Below, one piece after another: positions 20,661 to 31,192 of a stretch of DNA of 64,000 nucleotides. The notes under the pieces were generated by a model. The model was not told the origin of the DNA, did not search any database, and worked only from the letters and a program-made list of their open reading frames with translations. Source of the stretch: Argyresthia goedartella (Eukaryota > Arthropoda > Insecta > Lepidoptera > Argyresthiidae); assembly GCA_949825045.1 (NCBI GenBank), contig OX463835.1, positions 22,957,201-23,021,200 on the forward strand, in the 5' to 3' direction. Made by a program: the position numbers and the translations under genes. Each line of letters begins with the position of its first letter. Within the stretch, counting starts at the first letter, position 1.

Positions 20661-20961
20661 AATAATAATAATAATAATAATAATAATAATTCTTTATTGC
20701 ACAGAAAACACAATGGAAAAAATACAACGAACAATATGCAAAGGTGAGCTTATTTCTAAAAAGAAATTTCTTACAGCTAACCTGTGAGGAAAGGAAAAAA
20801 TATTTATAGAGAGGTAGTCCTAGTGTACAATTAAGATTTAAAAGAAAGAAATAAAGTCAATATACTATCAGATAAATCACAATACATCCTACACATACTA
20901 TAAAATAAATTAATAGAATACAATAAATACATAGATACACATACATACTATAAGATACCCA
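20661..20961 (-). other. LINE E 3' UTR and (ATT)n tail
   Basis: Sense-strand order: stop, AT-rich UTR, AGAAATAAGCTCACC, TTGTGCAATAAAG-like end next to the tail. The CAATAAAG hexamer region may serve as the polyadenylation signal. Tail is (ATT)n rather than poly(A). Confidence 0.7.
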
Positions 20962-23777
20962 CTATGCGGAAGAGAGGAGATGCAGTTTCAACTTTTTCTT
21001 AAAAGAGAACAAGGATGTGCAATCCCTAATAGCGCAAGGAAGTGCATTCCACAAACGTATTGCCCTTAACCTAAACGAGTGCTCGTAAGCAACAGTGTTG
21101 TGCTGAGGAATTGACAAAAGTGACACCGTGTGAGATCTCCGAAGTCTATCCCCAGAGAAAAGAAACTCAAAATGTTCACGAAGATATGCGGGATAGCGCG
21201 GATTTCTCAAAATATTGAAGAGGAAGGAGAGAATGTGCATATCACGACGAAGTCGGATCGGGAGCCAGCCTAATTCCCTGCGATATTGGGACACGTGATC
21301 GTACTTGCGAAGACCGAAGATAAACCGAATCCCGAGATTTTGAAGTCGCTCGAGTTTGTTCAGTAGATCTTCGTTCGCGCTGGCCCAGCATACATCGGCG
21401 TAGTCAATTAAAGGCAGAAGAAGGGTCTGAACTAGCATGATTTTAGTCTGCCTAGGCAAGAAGTACTGCAAACGCCGAAGGGAATGAAAGGATGCAAAGA
21501 CTCGTCTGCTGACCTCACAAACGTGGGGCGACCAGGATAAAAGAGTATCAAAAACAACCCCAAGATTTTTGGCTTTTTCGCTGTACTTGACAATGGTACC
21601 GTCATAAAGCACGGGAGCAACTGACCTATGCTGCAACAAATTAAGTAAGTGCCGTGTACCCAGTATCATCGCCTGAGACTTATCCGGGTTGACTAATAGC
21701 CCATACGAAAGAGCCCATTTCCTGATGTTGTCGAGGTCAGCATTCAAAGCCTCTACAGTCGAAGTCAGATCACACAGGGGAAAATGCCGATAAATTTGAA
21801 GGTCATCTGCATAGAGATGATACGAGGAAGACAATACATCCGAGATGGAATGGATGAAAACTGAGAAAAGAAGAGGAGAAAGGATGCCACCCTGCGGAAC
21901 ACCAGTAGAGAGCTTGCACCATTCCGTAGTAACTTCTTCAGACTTGATGCGCTGCTGGCGGTCTCTCAGGTAGGAGTCAAACCAGCGAGCCGAGTGTGAA
22001 GAGACATTGAGTGTTTTTATGATTTCAACAAGTATATCGAAGTCGACGCAGTTGAAGGCGCTGCTAAAGTCAAGGAGAGTCAGGACTGTGAGCTGCTTCT
22101 TATCCATTGCCAGTTGGATATCGTCAGTTACCTTGAGCAGTGCGGTGGTGGTGCTATGCCCTGGCCTAAAACCAGACTGAAAAGGGTTCAGTAAATCCAT
22201 GGAGGAAAGGTACGAGGACAGCTGGGAGTGGACAATTGATTCAAGGACTTTGGAAAGGATTGGTAGGATGGAAATGGGACGGAACTCTTTGAAGGAGGAC
22301 GAGTTAGAAGTTTTAGGCAGGGGTATCACTAATGCTCTTTTCCACTGGCTTGGGAAGCAGTACTCGCTCAGCGACGCGTTAATTATATGCGTTATGGGTG
22401 GTAAAACATTATCGAGCACACTGAATAGCATCTGAGAGCAGATATTGTCATCACCTACAGCCTTGGACGAGATTTCTAGAATAGCTTTCTTTACTGCGCC
22501 AACTCCGACAGACCTGAGGTTGAAAGGTAAGCAACTGGATGTCGTTCTGGTACGCAAGTTACGAAGGGTAGCATCCTTGACACAGGGGTCCATCACGACA
22601 GGGGAGACAGCAAAGAATTTGTTGAGACCGTTGAGGTCGACACTACCGGCAACTGCGTCCTGGGACTTACCAACACCAAGGGTCTTCAGGAACTTCCAAA
22701 CCTGTGCAGGAGAGTAACTCTCGATACTCTCGTAGATGTGGCGGCGTTTGGCATCTCGACAAAGACGGGTGCACCGATTACGGAGACGTTTGTATATAAG
22801 GAGATTATCGTCCGTCGGATCCTTCTTATATCTACATTTGGCACGGTTTCTCTGGGCCATCAGACCCTTGATGGTGTCGGTAAGCCAAGGCGCAGGGAGA
22901 TGTTTGACCCTAACCTTTTTGACAGGAGCATGTTTGTCGAACAAACTTAAGACAATCGAGTTGAAATGCTGGACTTTGTCATCAACGGTCTCACTACAGA
23001 CGACAGGAGACCAGTCTATAGAAGCGGCGTCAGACTTAAGGGAGCTGAGATCCATACCCTTGAAACTGCGAATATCCAGGAATTTTGCTGCGCGCTTGGA
23101 AGGCCTTAACTTGAACGAGAGATAAATCAAATCGTGAAAGGAGAAGGGGGCATTAAGTTGGCCATGCGTAGCAACCTTGGATATGTTAGAAACAATCATA
23201 AGATCTAGAAGAGAGGGGGTGCAGTGGGGCTGGAAGTGAGTTGCACTCAAGGGAAGAATATTTAAATTTAGGGAGCTGATGATAGACTGGAGTTTGGCTG
23301 AGCGAACATCATTTTTAAGTAAACAGGTATTGAAATCACCTAGGATAACTGTGTCACTGTAAAGAGGAGATAGATCATTAAGAAGTCTTTCAAAAGAATC
23401 AAAGTAGTCGATGAGTAGAGAGGGGCTATAGAAGACACCCAGAAGGACCTTATTGTGATGCAGGCATAACTCGAGAAAGAGGTGTTCAGCGGATCCAGAG
23501 TACAGACTAGGTGAGTGGCTGATGACTTTGCAAGAAATGTTGGAACGAAGGTAAATAGCAACACCGCCACCAGCCTTACCTGTCCTATCATTCCGATAGA
23601 GCCTGTACCCCGGCAGAGCATACAAGGTAGATGGAAGAGAGGGTTTAAGAAATGATTCGGAGATCAGAATACCATGAATGCTCTGATCGCTGAAGGAGTC
23701 GATAAGGTCGGCATGACTGGAATGAATGCTCTGAGCATTTATGTGAACGACATTGAAGTTCCTACCGAGGTTGGAAA
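20962..23777 (-). CDS. LINE E ORF2: endonuclease-reverse transcriptase, open but 5'-truncated
   Basis: About 938 codons. Endonuclease: HINAQSI (Asn), ISESFL (Glu), ILGDFNTC (Asp/Asn), FSFHDLIY (SDH position changed to FHD). RT: EFRPISILP, LLDFSSAFNCVDFD (motif A), GVPQGGILSPLLF (motif B), YADDLQIYRHF (motif C), followed by the thumb and the C-terminal RLRAIRLWNALP. No RNase H. The open frame runs on to 23958, but its first 60 or so codons are antisense LINE F, not part of E. Ends at 20962 with a 301-bp 3' UTR. No internal stop, so insertion is fairly recent. Confidence 0.85.
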
Positions 23778-26138
23778 ACACAATTGAGGTAAACAATGCG
23801 GACACCGTGTTTATCCTCGGGGATTTTAATGCGCATCCAGGTGAGCCTTTTTTTAATGAACTTATTGACTTTTGTACAGAGCAGTCATGGTCTACGGTGG
23901 ACGTGGAACTGTTGCCAACGGACTCGTACACGTTTGTAAGTGAAGCACACGGGTGCAAAAGATGGTTGGACCATACAATAGTGACTAGTGCCGCGCGTCA
24001 GACTGTACTAGGTGCCAGTATACTTTATGATAGTTACCCGTCAGACCACATACCTATACAACTTGAATGTAACTTTAGTTTAGTTAAACCAAAATTACCT
24101 ACCATTCTTTCTAGTTATAATAAGGTGAAGTGGGGTGTTCGGGACTCGGATCAAATTATGAAATATCAAGATTTTTGTAATTCTAAGCTGAAAAATGTTG
24201 ACTTTCCGACTGAATGTATTCACTGTGCTGATTCATATTGTTCAGACTTACATCATAAGCATGTTTTAGATAAGTTGTATGCAAGTATTGTTGGTATACT
24301 GGTTGAAGGAGCTAGTGTCAGTTATCGTGACCTACCAGGCAAAAGGCGTAAATATATTACTGGCTGGAACAGACACGTAGCAGACGCTCACAGGCGGGCC
24401 CGTCTCTGTTTTCAGACATGGAATTTGTACGGGAAACCCAGTTTTGGTCTCATTTATCAGGAAATGTGTGAGTCCAGAAAATTGTTTAAAAATAAATTAA
24501 AATGGTGTCAGAATAACGAGCAACAAATTAAAATGGACATTATTGCAAAACACCATAGGGACAAAAACTTTTCAAAATTTTGGAAGTCTACTAATAAATT
24601 AAATCCGAAGGCGAGTCTTCCTGTGAGCGTGGCTGGCGTGCATGATCCGACCGATATAGCGGAGGCCTTTCGCACTCACTTCAAAGTGGAATCGCCTTTA
24701 GGAGCAGCGTCCTCGCGCGTGCCCGATGCTGTGGAAGTGGGGCTCACCGGGGATCTTAATGTTAGGTTCACTGCTAAAGAGGTTCAAACAGTGATTAAAA
24801 ATATGGTTCGAGGAAAATCCACGACAACCTCAGCATCGAGCACTTGCAGCATGCTGGGTTCCATGTAGGTAGGGTACTAGCGATGTTTTTTAGTCTGTGT
24901 ATAAGTCACTCTTACTTGCCTAATGACCTTATGTACACGCTGGTTATTCCAATTGTCAAAAACAAAACTGGAGATGCTTCTGATTTAAATAACTATAGGC
25001 CCATCTCTTTGGCAACGGTCGTTGCAAAAGTGCTGGACAGTTTGCTTGATAAACAGTTAGATAGGCACTTGACATTGAATGACCATCAGTTCGGGTTCCG
25101 GTGCGGACTCTCAACGGAAAGTGCTATCTTCTGTCTCAAGCAGACTGTTCAGTACTATACCGCCAGGAATACGCCAGTTTTTTCATGTTTCTTAGACTTG
25201 TCTAAAGCATTTGATTTAGTCAACTATAACATACTATGGGCGAAAATGCGGAATGAAACGAGTGTACCGCCAGAAATAACACGTTTGTTTGGATTCTGGT
25301 ACAGTAACCAAAACAATTGTGTCAGGTGGGCGGGGTCATGCTCTGGTGCATACAGACTGGACTGTGGTGTGAGACAAGGGGGGCTCACTTCTCCTAAACT
25401 TTTTAATTTGTATGTAAATGACCTGATCGAGGAGCTCAGCAGCACTAGAGTTGGATGTCATATAGACGGACAAAATATTAATAACATCTCTTATGCTGAC
25501 GATATGGTGTTGCTGAGCCCATCGGTCGGTGCGTTATGTGCACTGTTGCGTATTTGTGAGTCCTATGCCATGGGCTCAGGTACAACGCGAAAAAGAGTGA
25601 GCTAATGGTTTTCAAGTCAGGCACGAGAACATACTCTGACCTGCCTCCAGTCTACATTAATAATTCTCCTCTGAACAGGGTTAAGAAGTTCAAGTACCTG
25701 GGCCACTGGGTCACCGATGACCTCAAAGATGTCTGTGACATTGAGAGGGAGCGTAGGGCGCTGGCTGTTCGCTGTAACATGCTGGCTCGCAGGTTCGCTC
25801 GTTGTAGTAAAGAATCAAAATTAACATTGTTCAGAGCATACTGCCAGTCTTACTACACGTGCAGCCTGTGGGTCAACTACACGCAGGGTGCATACAGCGC
25901 CCTACGTATTCAGTACAACAATGCATTTAGGGTGGTGATGGGCCTGCCGCGGTACTGCAGCGCCTCAGGCATGTTTGCGGAGGCAAGGGTCGACGGCTTT
26001 GCCGCGATCTTTAGGAAACGCAGCGCCTCGCTATTAGCGCGCGTACGCGGCAGCTCCAACTCCATTCTTCGCACGTTGGCTGGACGGTGGGACTCGCCGC
26101 TGCTGGCTCACTGGGTGAGGCTACACGTTAGTGGGTAG
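23778..26138 (+). pseudogene. LINE F ORF2, rest of endonuclease, linker and reverse transcriptase
   Basis: Resumes F's endonuclease with FILGDFNAHP, then a SDHIPI end (about 24040), a long helical linker (RRKYITGWNRHVADAHRRAR), a frameshift near 24840, RT blocks NNYRPISLAT, CFLDLSKAFDLVNY (motif A), GVRQGGLTSPKLF (motif B), YADDMVLLSPS (motif C), a second frameshift near 25590, and the thumb to the stop at 26138 (VKKFKYLGHW, GAYSALRIQYNNAFR). Catalytic residues are present throughout, so decay is recent and limited to three frameshifts plus the E insertion. Confidence 0.8.
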
Positions 26139-26316
26139 CCTAGGCACTCGTCCTTCTTCCCCTGCCGTGTGTGTGTTTTTATTTTTAAATTTTTGACATT
26201 TTTATTTTGTAATGATTTATTTGAATTTTAATTTTATTTTATTGTTGACATAATGTGTAATTTATTCTATGGGCTTTTATGCCTGCAATAAACGATTATT
26301 ATTATTATTATTATTA
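26139..26316 (+). other. LINE F 3' UTR and (ATT)n tail
   Basis: AT-rich UTR ending TGCAATAAACGATTATTATT, with AATAAA immediately before the tail at 26288-26293. Confidence 0.7.
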
Positions 26317-26636
26317 AAATATATATATAAAATATATAAATACATAATATCAATACAAATAGACAAAATTATACTACATATATATCAAAGCAATAAACCT
26401 ACAGAGGACCGCAGAGCTGGCGCCTACCTCGCTCAACGCATCAGTATTGCGATACAGCGAGGTAACAGTGCCAGCGTCTTGGGCACCCTCCCGCCCGGCA
26501 GTGAACTCAGGGAAATTTTTAATTTAGTTTAGTGCAGTTATAGTTTAGTTTTAGTTTATAATATATAATAGGTAAAACTGTTTCTAAAATTTTGAAAATA
26601 CAAGTGATAGTTATTTGTTAATAAATTTCCATAAAC
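26317..26636 (+). pseudogene. LINE ORF2 C-terminal tail fragment
   Basis: The codons from about 26404 read [24 protein letters not shown], then [14 protein letters not shown], stopping at 26532. I recall this motif as the end of ORF2 in certain animal LINEs, but the clade is not clear from so short a piece. AT-rich sequence before and after fits UTR. It lies between the F tail and an E-family scrap. Confidence 0.4.
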
Positions 26637-26934
26637 CTACATAAATCTAGTATGGAAGAGAAAGATAGTGTTCTTTTAAGCGAGTTTTAAAAATAGAAAG
26701 TGACGGGCTGTCTCTGATGGCGCTAGGAAGTTTGTTCCAGAGCCTGATAGCTCGTAGTCTGAACCCATGTTCATATGCGGCTGTATTGTGTTGCGGAGTT
26801 ATAAGCAGTGATCGAGCGTGAGATCTCCGAGGCCTATCCGAGGACAAAAATTCAAAACGATCTCATAAGAAGACAGGATAGCGAGGATTAAATAAGATGT
26901 TATAGAGGCAGATGAGTCCGTCCTGCACAGAACT
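26637..26934 (-). pseudogene. E-family LINE ORF2, C-terminal fragment
   Basis: Minus-strand reading matches the last 90 or so residues of LINE E: FNPRYPVFL, an in-frame TGA, then DRPRRSHARSLL and EHGFRLRAIRLWNKLPSAIRDS, ending LSLPY at 26647. A short piece of 3' UTR remains. It is a separate, more diverged copy than E, cut on its 5' side at the junction with LINE D. Confidence 0.75.
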
Positions 26935-28077
26935 TCAATCCTGGAGAAGGAACTGTGTGATGCCCACCAACATATCACACAGCTGGAAGAAGCGGCTCCG
27001 CCACAGTGACCACGCAGAGCTTATTTGATGAATTGGTAGCAGTAAATATTTCCTTGGGCCATGTCTCTGTTGCGGGCTGTAGCTTGCCCACTATGACTAT
27101 TGACCTTACTAAGGATGACTCAGTGTGTAATGTGGCAGCCAGCAGCAGGGACAGCACACACAAATTGAAACGAAGTAAAAATAAGTTTAGAAAATATGTC
27201 AAAATTAATAAGTTTATAAAAAAAACCAAAAATATGCTAAAAAAATAAAAAAAGGTTGTAACAAAGCTTCATAATAAAAGAAGGGGTTTAGATAAACTGG
27301 AGCTGTGTACTGCTCAGCTTAATTATAATCAGAATAGCTATGAGGACAACATGCATGAGCTAAGATGTAAACTTGACCAGGCAGAGCGCTCCCTGGGGCA
27401 CTACATTAGCCTCTATGACAAAACCAGAGCGGAAACCAGGGAACTGAATCTAGCTATGGATGCAGTTCTCAGTAGCCAGGTTAGCCTAGAAACTAAAATA
27501 TTGGAGAGCTGCTGTTGTGTGCCGGACTGTGCTCCGTCAGCTACTTCCCTTCTGGATGTTAGCACTTCATATCCAGGTATAAAAACAATTATGTACAGTG
27601 ATGAACTTGGAAAAAATATGGGCCAATTATTAAATATGTATATGGAGCATACGGTAATAAATAATTGTTTACCCAACTGTAATCTGCATGATATTATGCA
27701 AAAGTAGATAATGCTACATATAGTGATGACTGTTATATAATCATATGCCTCGGTAATAGGGGTAACGTGAACAAGTCTGACTTAATTAAATATTTAGACA
27801 AGCTCTGTTCTTTAAAAGTAAAACAAATTGTTATGTTCACATTCCCTTACAGCGACAGCCTGCCACAATCAGAAAACAACCTTAGATATAAGCTGAATAT
27901 GACCTTGCATACTATATCATGCAATAATAATATACATGTAATGGATACTAACAATTTTGTTAGTAGAAATAATATATTACCTTCCTAGTTTTTACAAAAG
28001 ACAAGTAGCAAATTCGCTGTCCTATTATTTTAATATAACAGCCAAAAATTTGGCTACACATAATGCCTCTATTGAGC
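26935..28077 (+). pseudogene. LINE D ORF1: coiled coil and SGNH-like domain, frameshifted
   Basis: Pieces in order: ILEKELCDAHQHITQLEEA (coiled coil), SLFDELVAVN, TIDLTKDDSV, a basic FRKYVKINKFIKKTK segment, a second helical region (RCKLDQAERSLGHYISLYDK), then the SGNH-like domain: MYSDELGKNMG in the block I position, the strand IIICLGNRGNVN (about 27737-27775), and KQIVMFTFPYSDSLP. Breaks: a stop near 27247, frameshifts near 27340 and 27710, and further breaks near the end. The Ser of block I is followed by Asp, as in A. The coding trace ends at AKNLATHNASIEHL. Confidence 0.65.
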
Positions 28078-28290
28078 ATTTGACCTGTGGGGTATATCAG
28101 TCAAAGTCATTGGTTCAGTAATTCTAGTTATAGCCCCACACTTAGCTTATATATTCAATAAATGTGTTGACGATGGGGCTTTTCCAGACCTCATGAAACA
28201 CAGTAAACTTATACCGCTGTTCAAATCGGGAGATAAGGGCGATCCTTCAAATTTCAGACCAATATCTGTTCTTCCAACACTAAGTAAAAT
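28078..28290 (+). repeat. A-family RT segment embedded in LINE D
   Basis: From GACCTGTGGGGTATATCAGT to CTAAGTAAAATAT this stretch equals the reverse complement of 3688-3898 (LINE A) with one difference seen. It encodes the pre-motif A region (LAYIFNKCVDDGAFPDLMK, FRPISVLPTLSK). D's own, diverged version of this region is also present (28720-28930), so the segment is extra and out of place. Confidence 0.85.
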
Positions 28291-30264
28291 ATATAATAGT
28301 GAAAAACAATGGAATCATAGTGAAGTGTTCATGGATAAAGTAAAAAAGTACTCAAAAATCTTTAAAAAAGTTTGTCAAATTGCAAAATCAAATTATATCA
28401 GATCTAAAATAAGAAAAAGTGATAACAAAATTAAATCAACTTGGGATATAATTAAAAGTGAGACTGGAAAGGTCAGTATTAAAAACAATGAATATGAATT
28501 AAAAATTAATGATATTACTTTCAAAAATGATATTGATGTAGCTAAAGCGTTTGTTTTTTTTTTTACTGACATCCCAATCTCTACTACAAAGTCTTTAGAC
28601 TCTTCCAAAGTAGTCGCTGAATCTTTGCTAAAAGACTATGTACCTAGATGTGAAAATCAATTCTCGTTTAATTATGTAGATGATAAAGATATTATTAAAG
28701 CCTTTAAATCAATAAATGTTAAGAAAACTGCAGACCTCTGGGATATTTCTGTTCATGTTGTGAAGCCCCTAATAAATGTTATTGCACTTGATATAGCTTT
28801 CATATTTAATGCATCTATTGAATCTGGCGTGTTTCCTGATTTAATGAAACACAGTAAAATAGTACCTTTGTTTAAATCGGGTAGTACATTCCTGACCCTT
28901 CTAACTTCAGACCGATATCGGTATTGCCTACATTTAGTAAAGTATTTGAAAAAGTAATTTTAAATCAACTTCTTACACATTTCAACACCAACAACATGCT
29001 CCACTGTAAACAATTTGGTTTTACACAAGGCAAATCAACTACTGATGCCGGTATTGAGTTGATATCACATATATATGATGCCTGGGAGGAGTCGCATGAT
29101 GCTCTAGGAGTATTTTGCGATTTGTCTAAGGCTTTTGATTGCGTTGACCATGGGACATTGATCAGGAAATTACATCACTATGGAATTAGGGATAACTCTT
29201 TAGATCTTCTCTCTTCTTATCTAAATAACAGGATACAGAGAGTTGACATTAATGAAAAACGATCTTCAGGGTCTGTTGTTACTATGGGTGTACCGCACGG
29301 TTCCATACTCGGGCCATTCCTGTTTTTGGTTTATATTAATGACCTGCCACATCTTGTCAGAGATAATCATGAGATTGTACTGTTTGCAGATGACACTTCA
29401 CTTTTGTTTAAAATGAAACGACGCAGTTTGAACTTTGACGATGTGAATAATGCAACCTCAAAGGTAGTAAATTGGTTAAGTGCTAATAATCTTTTACTGA
29501 ACAGTAACAAAACTAAATGTATTCGGTTTATACTCCCCAATGTTAAACAAGTCTCGGCTAATGTTAATGTTAAAGGTGAAAATTTAGAAATTTTAGATAG
29601 CACGGTATTCCTAGGAATCACCTTAGATAATAAGCTTCAGTGGGGCCCACACATAGATAAGCTATCAAAAAAACTCAGTTCCGCAGTTTATGCAGTTAAA
29701 AAAATCCGTCTTTTTACGGATGTGGAAACAGCTAGACTAGTTTACTTCAGCTACTTCCATAGCATTATGTCTTACGGCATACTGCTGTGGGGGAACGCTG
29801 CAGACATTAACATAATCTTTGTGCTGCAAAAGAGGGCTGTTCGTGCAATCTACAATGTGGGTCCCAGAGAGTCACTGCGTTGTAAATTTAAGGAAATTAA
29901 CATTATGACAGTGCCGTGTCAGTATATTTATGAAAACCTAATGTACGTCCACAAAAATATTGATAAATTTCCTAAGAATAGCGACAGGCACAATGTCAAC
30001 ACTAGAAATAGGAATAAACTAGCTATACCTACTACTAGGCTCCATAAGGTTAATGTATCTTTTAAAGGGCAATGTATTCGCTTTTACAACAAAATACCGA
30101 CTGAGTTACAAGAATTGTCTGTAAATAAATTTAAAAATGTTGTTAAAAATCACTTATGTAAAAAAGGTTACTACAAAATATCAGATTATGTAGAAGACAA
30201 GAAAGCTTGGGAAGGTGTTTGCTCCAATTCTGTAAAAAATAACGTTAAAGCTGGAGGTTTCTAG
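28291..30264 (+). pseudogene. LINE D ORF2: linker and reverse transcriptase
   Basis: Linker from SEKQWNHSEVFMDKVKKYSK, TWDIIKSETGKV, then RT: ADLWDISVHVV, FPDLMKHSKIVPLFKSG, a frameshift near 28890 into FSKVFEKVILNQL, FCDLSKAFDCVDH (motif A), GVPHGSILGPFLF (motif B, with His for the usual Gln), FADDTSLLFKM (motif C) and the thumb through YGILLWGNAAD to the stop at 30264. From 28924 the frame is open for 446 codons. With no endonuclease and one frameshift it cannot be autonomous. Confidence 0.85.
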
Positions 30265-30436
30265 TCGCCTCTTTGCCTCCAGCATCTAAAACATTGAGGT
30301 GACGGAATTCAAATTGAGTTCTATATTTCCCTGTACCTTATACATGTGTTAGTTTAAGATTTGACATTCTCCAAATGTTACCTATGTGTTTCTTATGGAA
30401 ATAAACTCTTTTTGAATTTTGAATTTGAATTTAACA
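30265..30436 (+). other. LINE D 3' UTR and tail
   Basis: Short UTR with GGAAATAAACTC before a tail of TTTGAAT units. The BEL LTR abuts at 30437. Confidence 0.7.
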
Positions 30437-31163
30437 TGATCGGTCTTAGGGAGTAAATACTTGCTAATCCAGCCTTGTTAGTTTAGGCTTTAGCGATGCG
30501 TTTCTGACCTAGTTAGTTTAGGCCTGATCTAGTCTAGATCGTTTAGGCTTTCGCATTTCCACCTGACTCAGTTAGTTTGGGTCAGGTCTCACCTAGTTAG
30601 TTTAGGTGAGACTATCTATTACTCACTCCCAAGGACTGTCCAGTTTCCGACCACCTACCCTGTTGGTAGTTTTCATGTGGCAAAACTCCTCTAAGGGCCA
30701 CATCCAACCCCTCGCCCATACCTGACCATCTCCAGATCTTTAACGCTGGACTATATCTATCTTTAGTCCAGCGATCGACTATGTAATCTTAGCCGACTAT
30801 GTCTGATCTATGTATTGGTTGGCTTTAGCTATTGAAATCTTAGCCATCTCTAGTTTTATCTACAAAACGGTTAGAGTCACTTTATCTCACATGATCTTGT
30901 ATAGGTTATCTAATGCAGAAAACGAGTCATTAAAGCATTGTCTATAAGTATTCAATCTCCCTTACCAATTTTCCAGCTTATTCTTATCTCAGATGGGCGA
31001 GGCAACATCTTGTCCTGCACACTGTCAGTGGCGTTCTGATTCCCGCCATTTTTACGACTACCTACAACTTTTTTCTAAATGGCAGTCAGCCGTATGGACA
31101 CACACAACCATTTCTGCCAATCTCAAACTTCACTGACATAGGGATTCGTGGAACTCCACGACA
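30437..31163 (-). mobile_element. BEL/Pao 3' LTR
   Basis: On the minus strand the LTR starts TGTCGTGGAGTTCC (31163) right after a purine-rich tract, TTGTTGGGGAG (31164-31174), the expected polypurine primer, and ends ...GACCGATCA (30437). TG...CA ends and the position after the pol C-terminus support the call; no second LTR is in the window, so the length of 727 bp is inferred. Inside are four hairpins sharing one loop sequence (30471-30611) and a perfect 10-bp stem (30744-30753 with 30764-30773). Confidence 0.65.
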
Positions 31164-31192
31164 CTCCCCAACAAGACAGACATTGCCTTTTC

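Larger units (their letters stand above)
20661..23777 (-). mobile_element. LINE E: minus-strand CR1-group LINE nested in LINE F
   Basis: 3' end at 20661 is an (ATT)n tail (plus-strand ATAATAAT run 20661-20690), then a 3' UTR and one long ORF2. The 5' end lies at about 23777, just before the codons for NFNVVHINAQSI, so ORF1 and the leader are absent (5' truncation during integration). The YADDLQIY RT box and GVPQGGILSPLLF suggest the CR1/L2/Rex1 assemblage. Other scraps of the family: 18691-18840, 26637-26934 and 49905-50235. Confidence 0.8.
18867..26316 (+). mobile_element. LINE F: near full-length plus-strand LINE, split by LINE E
   Basis: Starts at about CAGTCTGCGCGCGCG (18867), a CpG-rich leader of about 50 bp as expected of an intact 5' end, followed by ORF1 (18917-20233), ORF2 starting directly at 20234, a 3' UTR and an (ATT)n tail (26293-26316). 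LINE E (20661-23777) interrupts the endonuclease; removing it reconnects the frame. There is no RNase H. The RT box YADDMVLLSPS and GVRQGGLTSPKLFNLYVND differ from the other LINEs here; I leave the clade open (L2/CR1-like or RTE-X-like). Confidence 0.75.
26935..30436 (+). mobile_element. LINE D: CR1-like element with a transplanted RT segment
   Basis: Plus-strand relative of the A family, clearly more diverged (roughly two-thirds protein identity by eye). Structure: ORF1 (26935-28077), 213 bp of A-type RT sequence (28078-28290), then D's own linker and RT (28291-30264), 3' UTR and a TTTGAAT-unit tail (30408-30436). The endonuclease is missing, its place taken by the A-type segment. D ends where the BEL LTR begins. 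Confidence 0.8.

Noticed and set aside
23778..23958. Novel N-terminal extension of the E ORF2 protein
   Set aside because: It is antisense LINE F sequence; E homology starts at about 23777.
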